64,000 nucleotides of DNA from Fuerstiella sp. (lineage in GTDB: Bacteria; Planctomycetota; Planctomycetia; Planctomycetales; Planctomycetaceae): assembly GCA_022843805.1 (NCBI GenBank), contig JALHMY010000008.1, positions 62,001 through 126,000 of the forward strand. Reading direction: 5' to 3'. The stretch's first letter is position 1, and each line of letters begins with the position of its first letter. The notes below the pieces were generated by a model. It was not told the origin of the DNA and did no database searches. It worked only from the letters and a program-made list of their open reading frames with translations. A program made the translations under genes and the position numbers. Below are positions 19,901-27,592 of the stretch, piece by piece.

Positions 19901-21262
19901 CCGGGCATTTTTTTCCTTCGGGTCAGGTTTCTCTGTCTGTCCTGCGTCCGGTAACGCATCCTTGGCAGCTTTCGGCGTGGCATCGTCATCGCGTTGCTCT
20001 GTGGCTGCAGCATTCTGAGATGTCTTCGCCTCATCGCGCGACTGGGAAGCGAGCAATGATGTCAGCATCAGAACCAGCGACGTCGCCACAACCAGCATCC
20101 CCATAATCGTCCCGCCGACCGGTGCCGGGGTGGCGTGAGGTACGATCAGCAGACGTTGCACGCGAGCAGTGAGGTCACCACCGGTCGCGGACATGGCCGG
20201 AATCATCGCCTTTTGTCGCAGTTCTTCCAGTGTCAGCAGTGCCCTTGCGAAGACAGCTTTGTCGACGTCCAGACCGAGAGCAATGTCGTCGCAGCAGAGT
20301 TCTCGTTCCTGACGGATTCGTGACGACAACCACCAGATGGCGGGATGATAAAACAGCAGAGTCTCCGCAATCACCTGCAGCGTATTGATCAGCCAGTCGT
20401 GACGGCGAACATGAGCCAGCTCATGGGCCAGAACGGCTTCCAGCTGCGACGACGTCAGCCCCGTGATGACGCTCGCCGGCAACAGAATTATCGGATTCAA
20501 ATATCCGACGACCACCGGGACTTTGACCAGAGCGGACTCGGCAATTCGCACGACGCGCGTTAGTCGCAACCTTTTCACCAGCGCATTCAACACTGATTGA
20601 ATCGACTCAGGCACAATCTTCAAACCGGTATGTCGCAAACGCCACTGAATCCACAGGCCCCAGATGGGACGGATGGAGCAAATCAGTACTCCCAAAATCC
20701 ACACGCCGACCAGAATGGGCAAATGAGGTTTGATCGCCCGAGCGATTTTCTCGATGGAGTCGCGAACAGGAGTTACAGTCGATATTGGCTTCCGATCGAG
20801 CATCAGCGCAGAGGCTGAAGTTTCACTGGCGGCGTCAATGCTGACTTCGGAAGTCCGTGCAGAAAACTCCACGTGTTCAGACTCAGCCGCCGGGGGACCT
20901 GCCAAAACCGCAACGGTCTTCGCATCCTCAAATCCCACTGAGCCCGCCTCGGTCGTCACAGGCCTTTGCATCACTGGAGCCACTTGTCGTCCAGCCCCGG
21001 ATCGTTCGTCAGCCCGCGTCGACGACGCCAGTCGGACCTGCACAACGTCCACGAGACACCACGTGACGACCGGGCCGATCGCCATCAGCGCCAACATCGC
21101 GACCGCCACAGTGTACCGTATTTGTGCTGATCGATTTCGCAGAAATCGAAGCAGGACTACCGTCAGAATGACCACAACGGCCAATTGCCACAGCGAATGC
21201 ACCAGCATCCATCCCAGACGTTCAACTGCAACCGGAACGACCATCAGCTGAATCGGCATCAT
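16946..21262 (-). CDS. BlaR1/MecR1-type M56 metallopeptidase sensor with a very long C-terminal extension
   Basis: 1438 residues. The first 430 form the sensor peptidase: four hydrophobic helices (about 20-40, 50-72, 182-204, 385-410), the zinc motif HELAH at 280-284 in 'AVLAHELAHVRRHDW' and the third-ligand region 'RQERELCCDDIAL' near 320. M56 partners of BlaI cut the repressor when a signal is sensed. Instead of a penicillin-binding sensor domain, about 1000 residues follow: several carboxypeptidase-regulatory-like beta-sandwich repeats ('IQVLDENEQPVAGAEVRL', 'RILDPSGNPVPEASVSF', 'ILVVDNEGSPLPDVSVALAE') and a long extracellular tail. Its start overlaps the blaI-like stop (ATGA), so the two are co-translated. 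No beta-lactamase gene is nearby; the signal sensed is unknown. Confidence 0.88.
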   Translation of the reverse strand: MMPIQLMVVPVAVERLGWMLVHSLWQLAVVVILTVVLLRFLRNRSAQIRYTVAVAMLALMAIGPVVTWCLVDVVQVRLASSTRADERSGAGRQVAPVMQRPVTTEAGSVGFEDAKTVAVLAGPPAAESEHVEFSARTSEVSIDAASETSASALMLDRKPISTVTPVRDSIEKIARAIKPHLPILVGVWILGVLICSIRPIWGLWIQWRLRHTGLKIVPESIQSVLNALVKRLRLTRVVRIAESALVKVPVVVGYLNPIILLPASVITGLTSSQLEAVLAHELAHVRRHDWLINTLQVIAETLLFYHPAIWWLSSRIRQERELCCDDIALGLDVDKAVFARALLTLEELRQKAMIPAMSATGGDLTARVQRLLIVPHATPAPVGGTIMGMLVVATSLVLMLTSLLASQSRDEAKTSQNAAATEQRDDDATPKAAKDALPDAGQTEKPDPKEKNARQRSIQVLDENEQPVAGAEVRLQFQHDSEKSFYIDGLLSEKTDDKGVVQVEAPGESDNVIVTVKADGFGEFSDTQQATGESVIRLKRGRVVHVRAVDESGNVLRKAVPLLAESRLWGREFVLQEDGTFKSPAVDFKRRLMRVVTAQENSPFLFSDLIDVAEAQAGPDGVLEVVLKPGTKFTGRLDDSVPRPIGEGYVQLMVVEGPNKILSFPMRDERYELIEGSWRNPWTWQDSAAVQPDGTFTFESVPAGGLAQIHVVVDGFMSVNPPIEELAATIQAQDSGNENILEGLKQYVEHRGMWPHLVPMNAEHVEFTVKCGPTASCDFRILDPSGNPVPEASVSFSPNGIFINGKLFIPGSESYQNASLVHDLFWEIPAFAGLNGQAAKTPRDAIRTKERAWAERSFLRAKSDKVGHVKIRNLPGGVREGYQVTAAGFVLPRSPLFPTLDDRREGYVDLVAGETLEATIYLERDQPVVEREILVVDNEGSPLPDVSVALAEMRVGEKNWQQWSTQRFGAAQTASTDKDGRVTLQIPSVIDSQNVERIRLAVNLQTSKLWVNGELVDAPLKSDSGLIAIVPDPKTDRRGRAKYGSLNEILNGANNGQLLQSMVKKPSLAILRQLLSAAKSNQPEPVELLDEGRFGQELKGARVHLIPSGESLFALVGARVRPANGTRKDEENMNNLPECVFVFDSDGKPVAALGGEIGTTGAGSPDSTDILCLGPEEDWFVRVQRFQENGPFVYQSVYYRIGEPLVSSLKYYHYANSNSWSNGPEKITRHGDLNFEFPDSRNEYAGQTVGVTAEGVAVNGTIFWDGDRNRFFGAAAQSVDGRPLYKVDVEWSEDFSALNPKADQMVLSGGIREYDHWYSWNTVVPQGYEAVVRVSIPQATGDPQILEQKLAAGRHTIQFQVKPSDDGMTAKLQLGYGKDDQIQNADLPFGLGEQQHIPAIVNVLDAQKSVRIVERRLERSEKTLTLEVNLHKSTDIGN

Positions 21263-21648
21263 GGTTTCTTCCCTTCCAGTTCGTCGACCATCCTGCGGAC
21301 TTCAGCCAGTTCATCGGCCGACGCTTTTCCGGATGACAATGCCTGCAGCACAAGACTCATTGCCGAGCCGTTGTAGACCTTCTGAATCAGGTCCCCCAGC
21401 ATTTTCTTCTGAGTACCCTTTTGGCTCATCGCAGCTCGATAAACCTGCGGCGCAGCGTTTTCATCCCGCCTGACGAGACCCTTCTCAAGCATTACCGACA
21501 GCATCTTAACGGTTGTCGAATACGTCGTGCCCTTGATTTCCGTCAGCCTGTTATGAACTTCGCGGGCAGTCGAGCCGCCGCTTTCCCAGAGAATCCGAAG
21601 TATCTGCAGCTCGACTTCTGTCGGCTGACTGGAAACTGCCCGAGCCAT
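21259..21648 (-). CDS. BlaI/MecI/CopY-type transcriptional repressor
   Basis: 129 residues. A winged helix occupies about residues 8-80 ('TEVELQILRILWESGGSTAR', 'YSTTVKMLSVMLEKGLV'), followed by a dimerisation tail. This matches the Penicillinase_R family in length and order. Such proteins repress their own operon and are cleaved through the M56 partner encoded next. The stop overlaps the M56 start by four bases. A palindrome upstream of the gene (21710-21721) is a natural operator. Targets elsewhere in the genome are likely in Planctomycetota but not visible. Confidence 0.92.
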   Translation of the reverse strand: MARAVSSQPTEVELQILRILWESGGSTAREVHNRLTEIKGTTYSTTVKMLSVMLEKGLVRRDENAAPQVYRAAMSQKGTQKKMLGDLIQKVYNGSAMSLVLQALSSGKASADELAEVRRMVDELEGKKP

Positions 21649-21666
21649 TGTTCACTCCTGTTAAAA

Positions 21667-21726
21667 GTGACGAATGAATTCGCCACATCAACAAAGAGTA
21701 ACGAATTCGTTCGTCATGTCAAGTGC
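21667..21726. promoter_or_regulatory. Probable BlaI-type operator pair
   Basis: Directly upstream of the repressor gene are two related motifs: 'gtgacgaatgaattcgccac' (21667-21686) and 'gtaacgaattcgttcgtca'. The latter holds a perfect 12-bp palindrome AACGAATTCGTT at 21710-21721. Position and paired symmetry fit autoregulation by the BlaI-like protein. The sequence is not the classic TACA/TGTA type, so recognition is inferred. Confidence 0.55.
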
Positions 21727-21756
21727 GATCGGCAGGATCCATTTCGGAGCGAAAGG

Positions 21757-21945
21757 GCGGCTCTGTCCGACACTCTGATGTATCATCCATCTGATCCACA
21801 CTGCTGTTCAAATTTCATCCCGATGCGAGGTCGAAAAGACGACACCAACCGGGTGAACTTAGCCATACGACCTGCGTTCGGTCGATGTGACCGGAGCAGT
21901 TTGGCGAAATGTGCAGCGTGGCTCCGGTCGGTCTGACCGACCCAT
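21757..21945. repeat. Dispersed intergenic repeat, copy C
   Basis: Aligns with the right half of copy A (2625-2805). Shared blocks include 'catctgatccaca', 'aaatttcatcccgatgcga', 'cgggtgaacttagcc', 'ggtcgatgtgaccggagcag' and 'tggctccggtcggtct'. It lies between the BlaI operator and the convergent small genes. The 21946-22120 tail is empty. Confidence 0.75.
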
Positions 21946-22120
21946 ACTCAACATCTCTCTGCACCATTTCGGGTGCTGGACCGAATCGTCGATTGATTCC
22001 GCAAAGCGGACCGAAGTAGGATAAATTGCGCGGGATGAGTGTCGTTTACGTCGTTGTGGTAGCGGTGAGTCGAAACAGAGCGTCACGCAGGAGACGTTGG
22101 CAGAATCTGTGACCGACAGG

Positions 22121-22451
22121 TTATACGGCACCGAGCGTGCCAGCGACGGTCAATCGCTGCTGAAAGCTAACGGAGATTGTATCTGCAACATCCTGCGGAA
22201 CAAATAGGGTCCCATTGTCTGCGTACAGGTCCGACAATAGCGAAGCAAGCCTTTGCCCAATTCTCTGATTCGTGTGAAACGCAGTCTCAACGAGAAATCG
22301 TTTGACGTATCGCAGATCGAACAGACTCGGAGTGAGTGTCTTTCCTGCCTCAACCTCCGCTTTAACCATCAACGTCTCGCCGAACTGGAACGGTGTGGGT
22401 CAGAAGATCCTGAATCTTCTGATTGAGGTTAATGGGCGGGCGGCCTGCCAT
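22121..22451 (-). pseudogene. Small gene, probably frameshifted, second of a two-gene unit
   Basis: ATG 22451 sits behind 'aggaacacttatc', 15 bases after the stop of the gene at 22466-22831, and starts MAGRPPINLNQKIQDLLTH. Near 22390 the reading moves to a second frame, 'PFQFGETLMVKAEVEAGKTL', then 'TPSLFDLRYVKRFLVETAFH', running to the stop at 22121. Joined, this is about 108 residues, mostly helical. Alternatively the second frame is an independent 82-residue gene from ATG 22369. I do not recognise the family. The pairing with an equally small upstream gene suggests a two-protein module. Confidence 0.5.
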
Positions 22452-22465
22452 GATAAGTGTTCCTG

Positions 22466-22831
22466 TCAGGCACCGGCTTTCGCGGCATCCGGATCTTCAG
22501 ACAACAACCATTGAATGTCGTCACCTTCCCAGGAAAGAAGAAACGTCCGGGCTTTCGAGTTGTTATGAGTATCCGCCAGGTCGTTGAGTTCATCGACCGG
22601 CACTGCGTTACCGTGAGCCTCTGGTGCCTCACGCGGGTCGAACAACCTCAATGGCTTTCCAATTCCGCGGAGTTCAGCGGAAAGCTCCTCATTTGGGCAC
22701 GAAAAATCGACGTGTGATGTAAGTAACGGGTCGCCGTCGACGTTCCACCACAACTCAGGCTGACCATCGAGCCATTGTGCGAGCGTCTCTGCTTTGATTG
22801 TGTAGTAAGGCAATTCAACGGTGTTTGACAT
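22466..22831 (-). CDS. Small acidic protein of unknown function
   Basis: 121 residues, acidic and Trp-rich, no signal peptide: 'MSNTVELPYYTIKAETLAQW', 'ELWWNVDGDPLL', 'PNEELSAELRGIGKPLRLFD', 'DDIQWLLSEDPDAAKAGA'. It looks like a cytoplasmic protein. The next gene starts 15 bases downstream, so they are probably one transcript. The start region overlaps a divergent frame from 22821 by 11 bases, so at most one of those two starts is right as drawn. Family not recognised. Confidence 0.6.
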   Translation of the reverse strand: MSNTVELPYYTIKAETLAQWLDGQPELWWNVDGDPLLTSHVDFSCPNEELSAELRGIGKPLRLFDPREAPEAHGNAVPVDELNDLADTHNNSKARTFLLSWEGDDIQWLLSEDPDAAKAGA

Positions 22832-23426
22832 AACTTCGGTCCAATGCTGCGGCGATGAATGCTTGCCAAAGGTTCATGACGGCCTTGTATCCTCAACGCA
22901 ATGGCAATCTAATTTTACCGGCAAACCACGAGATTTGACAGGCTTTCCTCGGGAGCAGTTTGTGAAAAGGTATTTCCGGAACCTTGACATTGAATGCTGG
23001 CATCACGCTGGACGTGCCAGATCAGTCGGACCGTCAGTTTGTCTTTTCAAATTGGTGCCGGAATCGTGTAGCCCTTTGCTTCAAGCGATCGATGAACTCG
23101 AAGCTGCAGGATCACCTGCGCAACGCAAGCTGACGTTCAAACAATGCGGACGACCGAATGAGTGTTCGATTCTGCGGTTAATCCTCTCAAATGAAAGTTC
23201 TGATTTCCACCAGATCCGGATATCCGTGGAAAGCGACGTCGCTACGATTGAGGCGACATTCCACGGACTTCAGCAGCTGCGAGAGTCAATTGTATTCTGG
23301 CGTGCTGGCGGCGAAGATTTTTGTTTGTCACCGCCGCCGCAACGAAATTCACGAGACAAACTGGGGAAGCAAGGTGTCGCATCTTTAGAATTGTGGTTTT
23401 GGGGGCCATACCATGCCGGGCCGTAG
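22821..23426 (+). CDS. Protein of unknown function, start uncertain
   Basis: Open frame of up to 201 residues. The C-terminal two thirds ('LRLILSNESSDFHQIRISVE', 'ATIEATFHGLQQLRESI', 'ASLELWFWGPYHAGP') has the alternating pattern of a real beta-rich protein, and a 'LWFWGP..AGP' ending is familiar from planctomycete unknowns. The N-terminal part is Cys/His-rich and less convincing. The drawn start overlaps the divergent gene, and no ATG follows later, so an alternative start such as TTG or GTG inside is likely. No function assigned. Confidence 0.5.
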   Translation: MFDITSVQCCGDECLPKVHDGLVSSTQWQSNFTGKPRDLTGFPREQFVKRYFRNLDIECWHHAGRARSVGPSVCLFKLVPESCSPLLQAIDELEAAGSPAQRKLTFKQCGRPNECSILRLILSNESSDFHQIRISVESDVATIEATFHGLQQLRESIVFWRAGGEDFCLSPPPQRNSRDKLGKQGVASLELWFWGPYHAGP

Positions 23427-23450
23427 CGAGACTCAGAATACGGCAAGAGA

Positions 23451-23759
23451 ATGAAATGGAAGACTCGTGAGCATTGCAAGAACAGAATGGCGAAGTCATG
23501 GCTTGTCTTTAGGCTGGTTTCACTGACACCGTTGCTAACGGCGGTGTTGGGAATCGCGTGTGCTGGCGTTGGATTTGCGCGCCAGTACGAGTTGTTTGGC
23601 TTCCAGGGCGACCCAGCTTCGAATGATTGGCTGGTCCGTTTTGGGACTTCCTTGTCAATTCCAGGTATCTTCTGCGTTCTGCTGGTTGTCTATTACACCT
23701 TTCGAACTCGACTACTGAAGCGTCGTAAGGCGAAACGTCAGGTGACACCGCCGACATGA
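23451..23759 (+). CDS. Small membrane protein of unknown function
   Basis: Up to 102 residues, with two hydrophobic helices: 'LVSLTPLLTAVLGIACAGVG' (about 23-42) and 'SIPGIFCVLLVVYYTF' (about 69-84). A basic tail ('RTRLLKRRKAKRQ') predicts the C-terminus in the cytoplasm. The start may be ATG 23451 or ATG 23487; neither has a strong ribosome-binding site. It follows the previous gene by 24 bases and may be co-transcribed. No recognised family. Confidence 0.5.
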   Translation: MKWKTREHCKNRMAKSWLVFRLVSLTPLLTAVLGIACAGVGFARQYELFGFQGDPASNDWLVRFGTSLSIPGIFCVLLVVYYTFRTRLLKRRKAKRQVTPPT

Positions 23760-23944
23760 TACTGAAGCAGCAGATAACTGATAGGCTTTCACTTGGCGAG
23801 TGCGGAGTGAGAACGGTGAGTGGCGGTCGGGGTTGAGCAGAGTGGACTCGTGGCGATGAGAACCCGCCGAGCCGAAGCTCAATTTATTCAGGAAGCCCGG
23901 TGGATTGTCATCTTCGAAGCTACAGCCCGCGGCTTTCGTTCAGA

Positions 23945-24180
23945 CTTGAATATCCTGCGGCAGATTTTCAGACGTCGTTAGTCCCTCAGGAGTATCCGTC
24001 ATGAGTTAGATGCGATTTCGTTTTCACTCTACTCCAGTGAAATCGATCGACCCCGAAACAGCACTTCATACACTGCTTCGGCGGTCGCGACCGATGTGGC
24101 GAACAGCCGCTTGCTTCGCAGCGTCGGTCCGACACACCGGAGCAGCTCCGGGGCATTGTGACCAGAGGAGTGAACGGAGA
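23945..24180. repeat. Dispersed intergenic repeat, copy B
   Basis: Aligns with the left half of copy A: 'tgcggcagat', 'tgagttagatgcgatttcg', 'ttttcact' and 'cacttcatacactgct' are shared with 2453-2575. The region 24120-24180 repeats the core also found at 27610-27660 ('cggtccgacacaccggagcag' with one change). It fills the middle of a 715-base gap; 23760-23944 and 24181-24474 show nothing further apart from the ribosome-binding site of the next gene. Confidence 0.75.
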
Positions 24181-24474
24181 ACGGCTTTCTGCTTTGGCTG
24201 CGGAACCCGTCCAATGCATCATCCAGATCGAATGATTCGAACCGGCCTGTCGCCAATTTCGCTAATGCTGGAATTCAGGCCTCGCAGTGAAGTCTGGCAT
24301 CGTTTGCGCTGCACCTGAATTGCCATAGTTCAGGATGGACAGCAGACGACGTCATCAATGATGTGAACAAATTCAGAACTTGCGTGTACTTCCGTCACAG
24401 ATATCGAGTCGTGTACGATTCGCGGAGGGCGGATTGTCATTGTCCGGACGTTGACGCATTCGAAGGAACAACTC

Positions 24475-27400
24475 ATGGACCGATTTGTGCAGTATGCAGT
24501 TCGGCGGCTGATGCCGGGACTGCTATTCTGTCTGGTGACTGTCTCGACAACCTCCCCGCTGCGAGGTGAAGTTCGTTCTGTAAACCTGCCATCAGACTAT
24601 GCTGACTTTGCAATTCAGCCTGAGACAGGCACGATCGCAACCTTATCAGCAGAGACATATGAGGTGTTTTTCTTCCGACAAAGCGAATTGCTGGCAGGAA
24701 ATACAACTCCTGTTGCGAAAGTTCGTGTTGGCGCAACTCCCTGCGAAATCTTTTACAAGCGGTATCACGACATCTCGGTCTTTGCGGTCGTATGCACTCA
24801 GGATTCTCACCTTTACCTGATTCACGCCGGAGGACCGGAGTCCAACCCGGATGAGGAATTCAAACTGCTGAAGAAAATTCCAATCGAGCAGCTCGGCGCG
24901 ACTTCGATAGCCGCCTCAATCAATCCGGATGACCCGTTTCTTTACTATTGCTATGGCTCCGGACATCACTCTGCGACGGGAGTCGTCAGTTTAAGGGACA
25001 TGCAGAATCACGGCGAAGTTTTCAGGGGATCAATGGACTGTGCGTTTTCTGCCAGCGGCGAGTTTGCGTATCGGCGTGGCGGATTTCAGCCTTCCGGATT
25101 CGAGTCATTGATTCGGATGAACAAACTGACTGATGACAAGCCGGTGTTTGGTCGCTGGTTTCATCTTCACGAATCGGCTGCACAATACTTTCCCGACCCC
25201 TTTGATCGGTTCACCGCGTCCGGGATGACCATTTATTCAACCGGCCTCGAACGCACTGAAGCGGGTATGGACTTCCTGCCATTGTGTTTCTTTCGAAAGA
25301 GACCGGTGATTGTCGGAGTGAAATGTGGACCTCTGCAGCGAGATCGTCATCCGCCGCTCGCAGTGCGACTGGCTGAAGATAAGACGCCAGGAGTCACGTT
25401 GAGAGCGGCCTCCTGGAACACTCTGTCGAAGTCTGGCGACGATGTTGTTCTGACGCATGAAGTTCCCCCAGGTGATCGCCGATTACCCCGGGGCGAAGGC
25501 ATTGAATCGGACTTCAGGATTGTTGGCAAAAAGGCCAGGCTCTTTGCCGATGACGCTCGCGATCAGGTTGTCTTTGCTGAAGGAAGTTATCTGTGTTTTG
25601 TTCCGCTGGCCGACTTCCGACTGCCTGACGAACCGCTAATGTTGGCCTCAATTGAGGGGGCAGCGAGTTTAACCATGGGGCGGGAAAGCAATTTGTTGGT
25701 CAAGCTGGCTGATGATCGAGCTGAATTGACAGTGAACGACACCCCCGAGGGTATGATCGTTGACGGGGTGAACCTGAAATGGACGCCGCAGGCTGATCAG
25801 GTCGGACCGGCTGCCGTCAATATCACGCTCAAATTTCAGGAGATTCAGTCATCGCTTCGTCTGGATATGAACGTGATGCTCCAGCGAATTCCGGTTCCAT
25901 TTTCGCCGCTCGGCATGCTGGTGGACGACCGTGGTGAAAAGGCCGTACTGTGGGATGGACCAGCGGTTGATCACGACGGGCTGCCGATTAAGAGCGACAT
26001 TGCCAAACCCACCCGAATCGCATGTATCGATCTGTCTACTGGCAGGACGATCGTCGAGAGACAAGTTGCTGAACCTATTGGTTCCGGGATCCTTACGGAC
26101 AACTTTCTGTTTCTGCGATCCACAAAACGTGACTCACCGAAAGTGGACGTGCTTTCCATCAGCACGCTCGAACTCGAAAAATCAATTGTCGCCAACGGAC
26201 CAGTCCTTCATCTGGATGTTCGGGACAAATCCCTGATCATTCAGATCCCGGAACGGGTAGAATTCTATGAAATGGATTCGTTCCGGCTTCGCACGTCGCT
26301 GGAGGCTCAGGTTCGCCGGGAATTTAGCCTCGTAAATCCGCAGGGGATCTTTGTCTCCGGCGTCCTATACGAATTCGATTCCACCCCGAAACTCATTGTG
26401 AATCCCGTATTGCTTCCCGCAATGAATCGTAATGGGCCCTTTCCGGTGATTCCACAACTGCGACCAGAGATAAATCCGTTCGTTGCAAAGACTCGCAGGA
26501 ATTCTGCGACGGGATCACTCCCGGTCGGACGGCTTGGTGTCGAGCCGGTTCCTGATGCAGAACTGCAGGTGAGTCTGGATGCTCAGTTGGCGGAAGTCCG
26601 TATTCCTCGAGTTTCGCATTCCAACAGAGTGAATTATGAACTGGCTCTGACGGTTTCCGGTTCGACGGATGTTCGTCAGGTGGTCGTGAAACAGCAGTTG
26701 CCTTCTGATTATGTGGCAGGTTCTTCATTGTTGAGTGTTGCAAAGCGAACTGCATATGTGGTCCATGACAACTGGCTTTACAGGTGGCCGATCCCTGAAG
26801 CTCCTGCGCCGGCTGAGAATCAACTCTCACAACCGCTTCTATGGCAGTTGAGGCAATCGTCGCTGACGCTCAGCGATAAGGAAACGACTGAGCTGGAACA
26901 CAAGGTGTCCGGAGGACGGGCTCCCATTTCATATTCATTGTCAAACGCACCAAAAGGCGCATCAATTGACTCGACGACAGGACTGGTAACACTGAATAAT
27001 GAGCTAATTCAGGAGGAAGCCATGCATGCCCTGGAGTCATACCTCAAACCGAAAAGTCGTGGAACGACTTTAGTTCAATCGATGCAGTCGCAGGCCAAAG
27101 AGCTGGAAGCTCGTGCTGCGGTGTTCCTTGGCAGTGAGCCCACCGGATTTCCGGTCGTCCTTCCGGTTCATGTAACGGCCAGCGATGCGGATCTGTCCAG
27201 CAGCGAAATACAATACGGAGTTATTGTACAGATTCCGAGGGAACCATTCCTTGAACGTCTGGCCGTACTGGACAAACAACAGGTTGCTCAGAAGGCGAAA
27301 TTGCAGGAACGCAGGGACGCGATCAACAATGAAAAGGAAATGGAATCGGACGCACGCAGCCAGACCGTCCCTGCTTCCGCAGCTGAACTGCAGGAAGTCA

Positions 27401-27501
27401 AACGAAAGCTCCAGGCGATGGAGGAACGATTAGACCTGATGACTCGACAACTGAATATGCTTTTGGAGAAACTGGACGAACAGAAACAAAAACAGGAATA
27501 A
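24475..27501 (+). CDS. Large secreted protein, probable beta-propeller with Ig-like domain and coiled-coil tail
   Basis: The start at ATG 24475 is chosen because 'gaaggaac' precedes it; an in-frame ATG at 24451 lacks one. 1008 residues. A signal peptide ('LMPGLLFCLVTVSTTSPLRG') is followed by repeated beta strands resembling a propeller ('FAIQPETGTIATLSAETYEV', 'LGMLVDDRGEKAVLWDG'). Near residue 810 is a cadherin/putative-Ig unit ('HKVSGGRAPISYSLSNAPKG', 'ASIDSTTGLVT'). The end is a coiled coil ('LQAMEERLDLMTRQLNMLLE'). I recall similar architectures in planctomycete extracellular proteins without known roles. Likely a binding or scaffolding surface protein; monocistronic. Confidence 0.7.
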   Translation: MDRFVQYAVRRLMPGLLFCLVTVSTTSPLRGEVRSVNLPSDYADFAIQPETGTIATLSAETYEVFFFRQSELLAGNTTPVAKVRVGATPCEIFYKRYHDISVFAVVCTQDSHLYLIHAGGPESNPDEEFKLLKKIPIEQLGATSIAASINPDDPFLYYCYGSGHHSATGVVSLRDMQNHGEVFRGSMDCAFSASGEFAYRRGGFQPSGFESLIRMNKLTDDKPVFGRWFHLHESAAQYFPDPFDRFTASGMTIYSTGLERTEAGMDFLPLCFFRKRPVIVGVKCGPLQRDRHPPLAVRLAEDKTPGVTLRAASWNTLSKSGDDVVLTHEVPPGDRRLPRGEGIESDFRIVGKKARLFADDARDQVVFAEGSYLCFVPLADFRLPDEPLMLASIEGAASLTMGRESNLLVKLADDRAELTVNDTPEGMIVDGVNLKWTPQADQVGPAAVNITLKFQEIQSSLRLDMNVMLQRIPVPFSPLGMLVDDRGEKAVLWDGPAVDHDGLPIKSDIAKPTRIACIDLSTGRTIVERQVAEPIGSGILTDNFLFLRSTKRDSPKVDVLSISTLELEKSIVANGPVLHLDVRDKSLIIQIPERVEFYEMDSFRLRTSLEAQVRREFSLVNPQGIFVSGVLYEFDSTPKLIVNPVLLPAMNRNGPFPVIPQLRPEINPFVAKTRRNSATGSLPVGRLGVEPVPDAELQVSLDAQLAEVRIPRVSHSNRVNYELALTVSGSTDVRQVVVKQQLPSDYVAGSSLLSVAKRTAYVVHDNWLYRWPIPEAPAPAENQLSQPLLWQLRQSSLTLSDKETTELEHKVSGGRAPISYSLSNAPKGASIDSTTGLVTLNNELIQEEAMHALESYLKPKSRGTTLVQSMQSQAKELEARAAVFLGSEPTGFPVVLPVHVTASDADLSSSEIQYGVIVQIPREPFLERLAVLDKQQVAQKAKLQERRDAINNEKEMESDARSQTVPASAAELQEVKRKLQAMEERLDLMTRQLNMLLEKLDEQKQKQE

Positions 27502-27592
27502 AAATTCCGCCGTGCAATCCTATCCGAGAGCTCAATCTCGCAGGATTCGATTCGGGGGCATGCTTGTCGGAAAGCACGGGTGCAGTGTTGGA

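Noticed and set aside
21859-22131. A 90-codon minus-strand frame
   Set aside because: Mostly the reverse of dispersed repeat copy C.
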